Shown: positions 36,867-45,208 of the stretch, piece by piece
How positions within the stretch are numbered: position 1 is the stretch's first letter
Layout: each line of letters opens with the position of its first letter
DNA from: Accumulibacter sp036625275
GTDB taxonomy: Bacteria; Pseudomonadota; Gammaproteobacteria; Burkholderiales; Rhodocyclaceae
Direction of reading: 5' to 3'
Assembly (NCBI RefSeq): GCF_036625275.1
Contig: NZ_JAZKUD010000004.1
Span: 96,401-160,400 of the forward strand
DNA length: 64,000 nt
Translations under genes and position numbers: made by a program
The notes under the pieces: generated by a model
What the model saw: the letters and a program-made list of their open reading frames with translations, nothing else
Database searches by the model: none
Told to the model about the DNA's origin: nothing

Positions 36867-38879
36867 CTATTCGCCAGTGCCCGCAAAAGCCAATGCCTTC
36901 TCCGCGCGCAGGTCGGCTATGACCGTTTGTCTGCGCATGTGCGAGTGCTGTCGTTCGGCGGCCGATTGCGCGAGGTGGCGCAGGAAGCTGCCGGCTGCGT
37001 CGGGCAGGACCTCGTATGAAGAGAAGTGGCGCCGCAGCAAGGACTGCCAGCGAGGAGCATGAGAAGTGAACAGTTCGTCATCGAGCGCGGCCAGCGCCTC
37101 GCAGGAACCCGGATCTCCCTGGCGACCGGCCCGCCCAAACAACTGGCGATCAATGCGGGCCGCTTCGTGGTACTCCGACAGGATCACGTGCAATCCTCCC
37201 GCCGCCCGCACTTCCGGACTGAGGACGATGTCGGTTCCTCGTCCCGCCATATTGGTGGCTACGGTGATCCGCCCGCTCTGGCCGGCATGCCTGACGATCT
37301 CGGCTTCCGACACATCTTGCCGGGCATTCAACACGACGTGTTCCAGGCCGGCGGCATCGAGCCGCGCCGATACCAGCTCCGAAGCCTTGACCGAGCGGGT
37401 GCCAATCAGCAAGGCACGACCAGCCGCACGCATTTCTGCCGCGCGTTCAACGACGCTTGCCCAGCGTCGCTCACTGTCCAGAAAGACACGATGCCCGAGA
37501 AAGGCCCGGACGACAGGTCTGTTCGGCGGGATGCGCAAGACATCGAGCCCATAGACGATGCGCATCTCTGCCGCCACCTCGGTTGCTGTACCGGTCATTC
37601 CTGCCGCCCGAAGGTAGCGCCGGAAGAAGCGCTGATAGGTGATCCTCGCCACGGTATCGCGTCGATCCGACAAGGGAAGCCCTTCCTTCACCTCGATCAT
37701 TTGATGGAGTCCCCGTTCCCACGAGCGGTCAGCCATCACCCTGCCGGTATACTCATCGATGATCTGTACCTTGCCATCGGTGATGAGGTAATCCCGATCA
37801 CGATCAAACAGATACAGCGCGGATAGCCCCTGCTCCACCAGTTCCTCACGCGCCAGCGGAAACGCCCATAAGCCGCCACGGCCCGCCGCACACTCGGTGA
37901 TCGCTGCGCGTCCGGCAGGCAAGAGTTCGACACTCCGTTCGCGCACGCGCACCTGAAAGTGTTCCCCGAGATCAAGGCTTGCGGCAACGGACAGCGCCTC
38001 TTCGTACAGCGTGCGTCCGTACGGATCGGCGACGTCGCGGCTGATGATCAACGGCGTCCGTGCCTCATCGATCAACACGCTGTCGGCTTCATCGACGATC
38101 GCATAGAACAGGCCGCGCAGCAGGCTCTCGCCGTCTGCACCCGCCGGCTTGCCGGCAAGCCATTCCCGGAGCAACGCTCGCTCGCCTCCCAAACCGCGCT
38201 GGTAGCGCAGGCGATCACGCAGATAGTCGAACACCAGGTCCTTGTTGACGCAATACGTCACTTCGCAGTCGTAAGCCCTGGTCCGATCGGCGGCGTCCAT
38301 CTCGGGGACCAGCAGGCCAACCCGCAGCCCAAAAAAACCATAGACCGCCGCAAGCTCGTTGGCATCGCGAGTGGCGAGATAGGCGTTCACCGTAATCACG
38401 TGCACGGGGACTCCCGCCAAGGCAACCGTTACCGCCGGCAGGAGCGCGGTCAAAGTCTTCCCTTCGCCGGTCTGCATTTCTGCCAGCATGCCCTGCAGAA
38501 GAGCGTAGCCGCCCATCAGTTGCACAAGATAGTGGCGCTTGCCCAGCAAGCGCCCGGTGACCTCGCGAATGAGCGCAAAACAGGTGACGACGTGGGCGTC
38601 AAGCAGCCCATCGCGGAGCAATGCGAGGCGCACCGCGGCCGCGCGCTGACGCAACTCCTCGCTTTCGAGCCGTTCGAGTTCCTCCGCGAGCGCCTCCACA
38701 CGCCCAGCGATACGTCGCAATTGCCGCTGGCGGAAGCGCGAAGTGCACTGCGCCCAACGACCGAGGAGTCCTGCGAGCAAGCGATCGAGCACGTTTCCTT
38801 CACGTCCGTCGGGCCGCTCCGGAAAGACCGCCGGCGCGAAGGCAGGCACGCGCCACGACCGGAGCAAGCCCCTAGACAT
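36867..38879 (-). CDS. Short SecA-like preprotein translocase ATPase
   Basis: This 670-residue SecA-family motor has Walker A in MLAEMQTGEGKTLTALLPA near residue 135, and ECEVTYCVNKDLVFDYLRDRL where housekeeping SecA has a similar FDYLRD block. Walker B is AIVDEADSVLIDEARTPLIIS near 262, the preprotein-crosslinking region is present, then YQRFFRRYLRAAGMTGTA, ATNMAGRGTDIVL near 548 and IDRQLFGRAGRQGDPG near 580. It is about 230 residues shorter than normal SecA and lacks the C-terminal zinc-binding tail and linker, like accessory SecA2-type motors. The ATG at 38879 overlaps the M50 gene's stop by 8 bases; the longer frame to 39146 is out-of-frame overlap. It likely powers export of a special substrate. 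Confidence 0.9.
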   Translation of the reverse strand: MSRGLLRSWRVPAFAPAVFPERPDGREGNVLDRLLAGLLGRWAQCTSRFRQRQLRRIAGRVEALAEELERLESEELRQRAAAVRLALLRDGLLDAHVVTCFALIREVTGRLLGKRHYLVQLMGGYALLQGMLAEMQTGEGKTLTALLPAVTVALAGVPVHVITVNAYLATRDANELAAVYGFFGLRVGLLVPEMDAADRTRAYDCEVTYCVNKDLVFDYLRDRLRYQRGLGGERALLREWLAGKPAGADGESLLRGLFYAIVDEADSVLIDEARTPLIISRDVADPYGRTLYEEALSVAASLDLGEHFQVRVRERSVELLPAGRAAITECAAGRGGLWAFPLAREELVEQGLSALYLFDRDRDYLITDGKVQIIDEYTGRVMADRSWERGLHQMIEVKEGLPLSDRRDTVARITYQRFFRRYLRAAGMTGTATEVAAEMRIVYGLDVLRIPPNRPVVRAFLGHRVFLDSERRWASVVERAAEMRAAGRALLIGTRSVKASELVSARLDAAGLEHVVLNARQDVSEAEIVRHAGQSGRITVATNMAGRGTDIVLSPEVRAAGGLHVILSEYHEAARIDRQLFGRAGRQGDPGSCEALAALDDELFTSHAPRWQSLLRRHFSSYEVLPDAAGSFLRHLAQSAAERQHSHMRRQTVIADLRAEKALAFAGTGE

Positions 38880-41019
38880 GGAAGCGCGCCAGGAATAGCT
38901 GACGCAGGCGACGCCCCCATTGCGTCGCGAGGGGTTCCGCGTGATGGTGAAAGCGCACGTACACCCGGGTTCCGACCTCAACGGCGCCGACGTCCTCCGG
39001 CAGCTCCAGATCGATCTCGAACAACCGGTTGAGTACCTTCTCGCCATCCGGATCACGCGGGTCCGTCCCGTGCAGGCCGCCACCAGCAAGCGACAGCGCC
39101 TTGCTCGGCAGGCGATCCTTGCCGCCAGGCACTTCCCGGAGAACACGAGCGGGGTAAGTGGCAGAAAGCCGGTCGGCGATCTTCACCTCGACACCCGTCC
39201 GCTGTTCGCGAACGAGCGCAATGTCGTCCTGCGTCACGACTGTCCGGACTAACCGCGGCGGCCAGGAAACCACGTAGCCGAGACTCTCGCCTTGCTTGAC
39301 AAAACGCCCCGGCAAGTCGGCCGCTCGCGCCAGCTTGAGCTGCCCGGAAACCGGTACCGAGACCAGCAGTGCCGCAAGCTTCTCCTCGGAGCGCGCGAGC
39401 GCCACACGTTCCCGCTGCAGATCCTCAAGCGTTGCGGTGGCTTGCAGTCGGTCGTCAAACATCAGGCTCGTGTACTGCACCTCAAGTTGCCGGACGCGTG
39501 CTCGAGACCGAGCGACTTCCGCTTGCAGCACCGGGGCGACCGACATCAGCAGGGGTTGCCCCGCCTCGACCCACGCGTCTGTTTCTGCGAACAGGGCATC
39601 GACGAAGCCGTCACCTGCCGCCCGCACCTCGGCATTCTCCGGCACCCAGATCACCCCCTCCGCATGCGTCCGCAGGGGCATCGGCACGGCGACAAGGATC
39701 AGCAGCACGGCAGCAATCCCGCCGAAAACCACTAAACGCGCTCGCGTTCGCACACGCTGCAGTTCCGGGCTGGTCTGAACATAGGTCAGCCCTTTGACGA
39801 TCGGCAGCACGAACATCGTCACCCCTCCCCAAATCGCCAGAACCACCCCGACAAAGAAGAACTCGCCGGCAATGAACCAGGTCACGCCGATCATCACGGC
39901 CAACCGGTAGATGAACGATACCGCGCCGTACCAGACAAACCAGCGGCGCTCGCCGACGGTCGCCAACGGGGGCTCGATGGTCCTCAAGCCAAACAGATGA
40001 CGCTTCGCCAGCCACTGCCAGTACCGGTTGGCGCGCGGTCCGAGGTTGGGAATCTCGATCAGATCGGACAGCACGTAGTAGCCGTCATAACGAAGCAAGG
40101 GATTGCCGTTGAACAACACCGTCGAAAGCCCGGCAATCAACACGACGTTGAAGCAAAGCGAGCGCACCAGTCCCGGCTCGACCAGCACCCAGAGCATCGT
40201 CGCCACGCTGGCCAGCAGGAGCTCGACGAGAATGCCCGCCGCCCCGACCAGTGCCCGTTGCCACTTGCTGCGAAACGCCCCGGCCGCCGTCGCATCAACG
40301 TAAGGGACCGGTGTCAGGACGAGGAACATGATTCCCATCTCGTGAACTTCACCGTCACCGGACTTCACCGCGTAGCCGTGTCCCAGCTCATGCAGCAGCT
40401 TGATCAGCGGGTAGAGCAGCCAGATGAGGAACAGATTGCCCGCAGCGAACAACTGGTCACTGAGATTCTCGGTCAGTTCGTTCCAGTGAGCGGCCACCAG
40501 ACCCAAGGCCGGGATGACCGTGGCCAACCAGAGCAAGACGCCCCAACCGCCAAACAGCGGTCGCACGATGCGCCACGTTCGTGCCAGGAAAGTGTCCGGA
40601 TCCCAGAGAGGAATGCGAATCGACATGGGATTGACGACGCCCTGCAGGATCTTGCGCCATCGCTGTTGGCGCTCCCGTTCGAGGAGTTCCTCCAGATTCG
40701 GCGGCTTACTCGACTGCAGCAGATCACCGGCGTGCAACTGGGCGAGCAATCTGATCACCTCATCCTGGCTCGGGATGGCGTCGCCGCCACCCGCAGTGAC
40801 CCTCCGCCAGATCTCGTCGACGGTTCGTTTGCCGTCGAACAACTGAAGCACGTGATAAGTGGCAGGGGTGAAACGGTGCACTGTGCCGCTTACCCGGTCG
40901 TGTAGCACGTACCAGATCTGGCCGCGAAAGCGCTGTTGCTGAATGCGCGCGTGCGCGCGCAACTGGGGCTGCAGGCGTGCCACTCGGTACCATGCGTCGC
41001 TGAGAAATGGCTTTCGCAT
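38872..41019 (-). CDS. PqqD-like / M50 metallopeptidase / HlyD fusion membrane protein
   Basis: This 715-residue protein joins three parts. Residues ~1-110 resemble a PqqD-like small domain (YVLHDRVSGTVHRFTPATYHVLQLFDGKRTVDEIW). Residues ~150-450 are a polytopic membrane domain with the M50 (site-2 protease-like) zinc motif LLHELGHGYAV near 210 and the third-ligand region NPLLRYDGYYVLSDLIEIP near 308. Residues ~460-700 are an HlyD-type periplasmic arm with lipoyl-like halves (VRAAGDGFVDALFAETDAWVEAGQPL; VPVSGQLKLARAADLPGRFVKQGESLG). It may clip or guide an exported protein, or act structurally if the protease site is not used. The stop overlaps the SecA-like gene's start; the GAF-HlyD gene lies 15 bases upstream. 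Confidence 0.88.
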   Translation of the reverse strand: MRKPFLSDAWYRVARLQPQLRAHARIQQQRFRGQIWYVLHDRVSGTVHRFTPATYHVLQLFDGKRTVDEIWRRVTAGGGDAIPSQDEVIRLLAQLHAGDLLQSSKPPNLEELLERERQQRWRKILQGVVNPMSIRIPLWDPDTFLARTWRIVRPLFGGWGVLLWLATVIPALGLVAAHWNELTENLSDQLFAAGNLFLIWLLYPLIKLLHELGHGYAVKSGDGEVHEMGIMFLVLTPVPYVDATAAGAFRSKWQRALVGAAGILVELLLASVATMLWVLVEPGLVRSLCFNVVLIAGLSTVLFNGNPLLRYDGYYVLSDLIEIPNLGPRANRYWQWLAKRHLFGLRTIEPPLATVGERRWFVWYGAVSFIYRLAVMIGVTWFIAGEFFFVGVVLAIWGGVTMFVLPIVKGLTYVQTSPELQRVRTRARLVVFGGIAAVLLILVAVPMPLRTHAEGVIWVPENAEVRAAGDGFVDALFAETDAWVEAGQPLLMSVAPVLQAEVARSRARVRQLEVQYTSLMFDDRLQATATLEDLQRERVALARSEEKLAALLVSVPVSGQLKLARAADLPGRFVKQGESLGYVVSWPPRLVRTVVTQDDIALVREQRTGVEVKIADRLSATYPARVLREVPGGKDRLPSKALSLAGGGLHGTDPRDPDGEKVLNRLFEIDLELPEDVGAVEVGTRVYVRFHHHAEPLATQWGRRLRQLFLARFHV

Positions 41020-41034
41020 CGCTTCGCTTCCGGA

Positions 41035-42837
41035 TCAGGGCAGCCACTTCCAGGCCTGAAGCCGCAGCCAATCGGTCAGCCGATGTGTCCAGATCCAGGC
41101 GAACGTCTGTTCTCCGGCGTTGATCTTGCCCACGCCTTCCATTCCCGGCCGCAGCTTGAGGTCGCTGCGCGCGAGCTGCGCTTCGACGCGAAAAACGTTC
41201 TTGCCCTCGTCCGCCTCGGCGAGCGAAATGTTGCGCACTTCAAAATCCAGCAAATCTCCCGGAAGTCCTGCCAATATCAGCTTCCCGCTTTGTCCGGCAC
41301 GAACATCACGGACATCGCGATCCTCCACCTTGAGAATCACGCGATACGCGTCAAGCGGCGCGACCTCGAACAATGGCCTCCCCTGCTCAACCGGTGAGCC
41401 CAGCAACTGACTCAGATCACCCGCCACGACGAGTCCGTCGAACGGTGCGACGATCTGCGCGCGCGCCAGTTTCTCTTCCGTCAGCGCAAGCTGCGCTTCG
41501 GCCTGCTGCATCTGCGCAAAAGCGACGTTGGCGCCGGCTCGTTCGTGTTTCGCCAGGCCATCACGATAGCGCGCGCCGTGTTGCTCGCGTTCGGCCAACC
41601 AGCGCTGGCGTTCGACCAGCAGATCGCGCTCGTCGAGCGTGGCGAGCACCTGCCCCTGCCGCACCAGGAAGCCGGCACGCACCGGCGCGTCCCTGACAAA
41701 GCCGTCGAATGGCGCCACCACGGATCTCTGTACGGCGCCTTCGACCACCGCCTTGGCCGAGACGTGGTAATCCGTGTCAACAAATACCAGGGAAAACGCC
41801 ACCGCCACGATCACCAGTGCGAAACGGAAACCTGGCCGCCGCGGGTCACGAAGATGACGCCAGGCATCCTGGATGCGATCTCGCACGCGTCCTGCCAGCC
41901 ACTGGTCAAGCCGGATGCGGGTTTCCAGGAGTGGCCCGATGAGGGCGGCGACCACCTGGAAAGCCCGCAGCTCCTCGGCATCGAACGGCCGCTCGCGCTC
42001 CAGGGTGATGACGCCAATACCCACTCCCGCGCGCTCGACGACGACCGAACAGACGGCACGCGACGCGGCGAAATCGCGATGGGCAATGGCCACTGCCGGC
42101 TGCTCGTCGTCAATTGGCGGAACGCAGACCATGCCGCGCTGATTCAACGCCTCGTCCATGACGTTCTCGAGGGCGACGACAAAATGACTCTTCTTCTCGA
42201 AAAATGCCGAATGCGAGAGGGCGAGCAAGCGTGCCCGACCCTTGCGCTCGACGCCGAACGCCACCCGGTTGCAGAGAAAGCGGCTCGCCAGATCATTGAC
42301 CACGGCCATCGCCAGTGCTCGCAGCCCCGTCTGTTCCCCGGCAAGAGCGAGCACATCGATCGCCTCCTGGGCGCGCCGTGCAACGAGAGATTGGTCGGCG
42401 GTGCGGCGGCGCAGGAGGAGTGTGGTTAACCAGCCGACTCCCCAATGGATCTGACGCAGCGCGCTCTGCAGGGCATCGTTGTCGCGTTCGGCAACGTCAA
42501 GAACGACTGCCCCTTCCAGATTTCCGTCGACATCGACTGGATAGGCCAGTACGACGAGCGCGTCCGCCAGTCCGCGCAGGATCAGGCCGCGGCGCTCGGC
42601 CAGGCAGCGCTCGGCGGCCTGGCCGAGGGGTTTCACGTTGTCTCCGTCCGACGGCCATGCTGCGGCGCGGGCGAATGGGCCTCCACCCTCCCTGGCCAGC
42701 AACAGTAGCCCGCTGCGGACATCACCGATCTGCAAGCATTGCAGCGCAAGCCAGTGGGTGCAGAACTCGGCCGCGGTCTGCGCTGTTCCGAATCCGCTCC
42801 AGGCAGTGTCGTCGAAACGTGAGGAATGCTCGCTCAT
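41035..42837 (-). CDS. GAF-domain HlyD-family membrane fusion protein
   Basis: This 600-residue protein has an N-terminal cytoplasmic half (~1-330) with a GAF-like sensory domain (ALAMAVVNDLASRFLCNRVAFGVERKGRARLLALSHSAFF; PPIDDEQPAVAIAHRDF; VVERAGVGIGVITLERERPFD). One membrane helix follows (FALVIVAVAFSLVFVDTDY, ~337-355). A periplasmic HlyD arm comes next: SVVAPFDGFVRDAPVRAGFLVRQGQVLATLD, a long coiled coil, then AQIVAPFDGLVVAGDLSQLLGSPVEQG and a barrel. The start at 42837 (MSEHSSRFDD) is preferred over 42945. It is the first gene of the operon, divergent from the LuxR-type gene. A cytoplasmic GAF on an export adaptor suggests that export is gated by a small ligand or redox state; this is inference. 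Confidence 0.88.
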   Translation of the reverse strand: MSEHSSRFDDTAWSGFGTAQTAAEFCTHWLALQCLQIGDVRSGLLLLAREGGGPFARAAAWPSDGDNVKPLGQAAERCLAERRGLILRGLADALVVLAYPVDVDGNLEGAVVLDVAERDNDALQSALRQIHWGVGWLTTLLLRRRTADQSLVARRAQEAIDVLALAGEQTGLRALAMAVVNDLASRFLCNRVAFGVERKGRARLLALSHSAFFEKKSHFVVALENVMDEALNQRGMVCVPPIDDEQPAVAIAHRDFAASRAVCSVVVERAGVGIGVITLERERPFDAEELRAFQVVAALIGPLLETRIRLDQWLAGRVRDRIQDAWRHLRDPRRPGFRFALVIVAVAFSLVFVDTDYHVSAKAVVEGAVQRSVVAPFDGFVRDAPVRAGFLVRQGQVLATLDERDLLVERQRWLAEREQHGARYRDGLAKHERAGANVAFAQMQQAEAQLALTEEKLARAQIVAPFDGLVVAGDLSQLLGSPVEQGRPLFEVAPLDAYRVILKVEDRDVRDVRAGQSGKLILAGLPGDLLDFEVRNISLAEADEGKNVFRVEAQLARSDLKLRPGMEGVGKINAGEQTFAWIWTHRLTDWLRLQAWKWLP

Positions 42838-43205
42838 CGCCCGGCTGACGTACGCGAAGGTTCGGCACGAAGCAGCGTCGGAACCGTCTTGCGTGCTCGC
42901 CCTGTGTTCAGTGTGAGGCGCAAGGATACGGATGCGCACGCGCACATTCCTGGCAGAAATATCGCCAGAGCCCTGCGCCGCCGCCTACCTCCTTGCGCAG
43001 CATCCGCGAGCCAGTCCTGTGACCATCCCATTCCCGAAAGAGTGTCGCGCACCTACAAATCTCCCCCGCCTCGAAAAAACGTTATCATGCTAACCGACTC
43101 TGTCCATCCCCCCAAGGGGGATTTTGAGGGCGGGAATGTTTCGCCGTCGGGAAGACGGGGACATGGACCAATCACCGGCGGCGGACTCCCAAAAGAAGAA
43201 AAGTA
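42838..43205. promoter_or_regulatory. Divergent promoter region between exporter operon and luxR-type gene
   Basis: This 368-bp gap holds both 5' ends. ATCCCCCCAAGGGGGAT, a near-perfect palindrome at about 43105-43121, could be an operator or a leader hairpin. The part from about 43030 onward recurs at 61.23-61.56 kb in front of another minus-strand gene. No sigma factor elements could be assigned with confidence. Confidence 0.5.
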
Positions 43206-43345
43206 ATGAGCGCAGACCACGACGATCAGGACCGTTGGGGACCCCTCGGGGCACTGCTTCACGTCGTCTATGAAATCGACGACCGGGAGCAGATGCTGAC
43301 CCGATTCTTTCAGAGGCTGCGCGATGTGCTGCGCTTCTCCTCCGG
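43030..43345 (+). repeat. Duplicated promoter plus 5' end of luxR-type gene, copy 1
   Basis: Bases from about 43030 (TTCCCGAAAGAGTGTCGCGC) through the first ~45 codons of the regulator are repeated, diverged but clearly alignable, at about 61232-61562 in the same orientation. Shared blocks include GGGGGATTTTGAGGGCGGGA and ATGAGCGCAGACCACGACGA. Confidence 0.85.
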
Positions 43346-44306
43346 GGTCTTCCTGGGAATCGATGCGCAGCGCCTGGAACTCCGGGAGGGCTTCGCCTTC
43401 GATTGCGCGCACAGCACGCTCACGGCCTACCTCGAGCACTACGCGGCATTCGATCCGTATGTCCTGCGCGGACCGGCGAACTTCCGGATCAATCAGTCGG
43501 TGCGGCTGTCGGAGTTGATGGACGACGGGGCGCTGGGCCGCTCGGCGTTCATCGACTTCATGCAGACGGTTCCGTATCGGCATGCGTTGGCTGCCGTTTG
43601 CGGTTATCGCGGACGACCCCTGGCGGCTTTCTGCATTCATCGCCCGCCCGGGCAGCCGGATTTCACGACGGAAGACGGGCATCTGATCTCCGCGCTTGCC
43701 CCGCACCTGGGCCGTTCGCTGGCCTTACGCGAGTGGCTGGCGCGCCATTCGGCGCGGGAGTCGAGCGGACTGCTCGTTTTCGACGAGAGGGGGCAACTCG
43801 TCTTTCGGGACGCGGCGGCTGAGCGCCTGCTCGAAGGGCACGACGTGGTCGAGCTGTTCGAGCTTCTGACCCGGAAAGAATCCCCGTCGATGGTGGTGCT
43901 TGCCGATCAGCACTATGGCGTCGAACGTCTCGCGTGGCAACCGGCCAGTCTGCTGACCCGTTTCATGCTGCCCGAGGCAAAGCCTGGCTCCTCGGCCCTG
44001 ACGACGAGCGAGGTTCGGGAAGCGCTCGGGAAGGCCGAAAAGGGGATGATCGTGCGCTTGCGCCGCTTCGAGCAGCGGCATGATCTTTGCCAGAGGCTGC
44101 GGCGCTACGGTCTTTCGCCACGCGAGGTGCGGATTGCCGAGCAGGCGATCGTGAGCGATCTGACCAACGCCGATCTGGCAGAACGCCAGCATATCAGTGC
44201 CGAGACCCTGAAGTCTCACCTGCGCGAAGTGTACCGGAAGACCCAAACCCGGAATCGGCGTGAATTGATCCTGAAGGTGCTCGGGCTGAAGATGGACGGG
44301 GCGTAA
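43206..44306 (+). CDS. LuxR-family transcriptional regulator
   Basis: This 366-residue protein has a C-terminal LuxR-type helix-turn-helix (LRRYGLSPREVRIAEQAIVSDLTNADLAERQHISAETLKSHLREVYRKT, ~300-350). Its long N-terminal part (~1-290) looks PAS/GAF-like (SSGVFLGIDAQRLELREGF; FDPYVLRGPANFRINQSVRLSEL; CGYRGRPLAAFCIHRPPGQPDFT; LLVFDERGQLVFRDAAAERLLEG). It is not a two-component regulator, since no receiver aspartate motif is seen. It is divergent from the exporter operon, and a fragment of it with the same promoter lies at the other end of the giant-gene region. This makes it the likely regulator of both. Confidence 0.88.
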   Translation: MSADHDDQDRWGPLGALLHVVYEIDDREQMLTRFFQRLRDVLRFSSGVFLGIDAQRLELREGFAFDCAHSTLTAYLEHYAAFDPYVLRGPANFRINQSVRLSELMDDGALGRSAFIDFMQTVPYRHALAAVCGYRGRPLAAFCIHRPPGQPDFTTEDGHLISALAPHLGRSLALREWLARHSARESSGLLVFDERGQLVFRDAAAERLLEGHDVVELFELLTRKESPSMVVLADQHYGVERLAWQPASLLTRFMLPEAKPGSSALTTSEVREALGKAEKGMIVRLRRFEQRHDLCQRLRRYGLSPREVRIAEQAIVSDLTNADLAERQHISAETLKSHLREVYRKTQTRNRRELILKVLGLKMDGA

Positions 44307-44391
44307 CCGCCGGGTTCGTGGCCGGCACCTCTGGCGAACATCGGCGAGACTTCGCGGGGAAGGTCGGGAGGGCCATGGCTGCAAAACAGGT

Positions 44392-44994
44392 TCAGGGAAT
44401 CACGCCCCGCACTTCGAGCAGGCTCAACACCTGTGCCACACCCTCGTCTACGGTGCATGCCCCCGTCTCGACAACCAGCTCGGGGCGATCGGGCTCCTCG
44501 TAGGGCGAAGAGATGCCGGTAAATGCCGGGATCTTGCCGGCACGCGCTCGCTGGTAAAGCCCCTTGACGTCGCGCTGCTCGCAGATGGCGAGTGGACAGT
44601 GGCAATGAATCTCGAGAAAGTCCTTTGGCGGCACCGACCAACGAACCCGTTCACGATCCTTGCGAAAGGGTGAGATGAAGGCAGTCAGCGTGATCACCCC
44701 CGCTTCCAGAAACAGCCTGGCCATCTCGCCAACACGGCGGATGTTTTCCGTCCGGTCGGCGTCCGAGAAAGCGAGATCGGCGCAAAGCCCATGCCGGACG
44801 TTGTCGCCGTCGAGGACGAAGCTGCGACAGCCACGCCGATGCAGTGCTTCCTCGACGGCATGCGCGAGGGTCGACTTGCCGGCGCCGGAGAGTCCGGTGA
44901 ACCAGACGATGACGCTCTGGTGACGGTTGAGTCGTTCGCGCTGTTCGCGAGTGATCGCGGAGGGGTGCCAGACGATATCGTTCGTGTGCGCCAT
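44392..44994 (-). CDS. cysC: Adenylyl-sulfate (APS) kinase
   Basis: This 200-residue kinase phosphorylates adenosine 5'-phosphosulfate to PAPS. The P-loop is GLSGAGKSTLA near residue 35. It has the family blocks FVLDGDNVRHGLCADLAFSDADRTENIRRVGE, the lid-type FISPFRKDRERVR, and KGLYQRARAGKIPAFTGISSPYEEP. PAPS supplies sulfate for reduction or for sulfation of glycans and lipids. No ATP sulfurylase or sulfotransferase is adjacent. It lies between the convergent luxR-type gene and the TIGR03032-like gene. Confidence 0.95.
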   Translation of the reverse strand: MAHTNDIVWHPSAITREQRERLNRHQSVIVWFTGLSGAGKSTLAHAVEEALHRRGCRSFVLDGDNVRHGLCADLAFSDADRTENIRRVGEMARLFLEAGVITLTAFISPFRKDRERVRWSVPPKDFLEIHCHCPLAICEQRDVKGLYQRARAGKIPAFTGISSPYEEPDRPELVVETGACTVDEGVAQVLSLLEVRGVIP

Positions 44995-45208
44995 GCGGCC
45001 TGGGTTGGAATGAAGGTTAACGAAGGTTAACGAAGGTCAACGCGGCAACAGCCGGGTTTCTTGGGAAATGGTGCCGCGTCTCTGCGCGATGGTCGTGGTC
45101 TTCGTCCTTCTCCCGCCAGGGTCACGCCCGCTGCCCGGCGAGGCGCCGACGATGGGGTCCTGGATTCTGATCGGCTGAGGCCAGCGTCGGGCCTTTCTGC
45201 GCGCGGTT

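Noticed and set aside
36867..39146. SecA-like gene starting at 39146
   Set aside because: The first 89 codons lie inside the upstream M50 gene in another frame and do not resemble SecA; the ATG at 38879 fits operon overlap.
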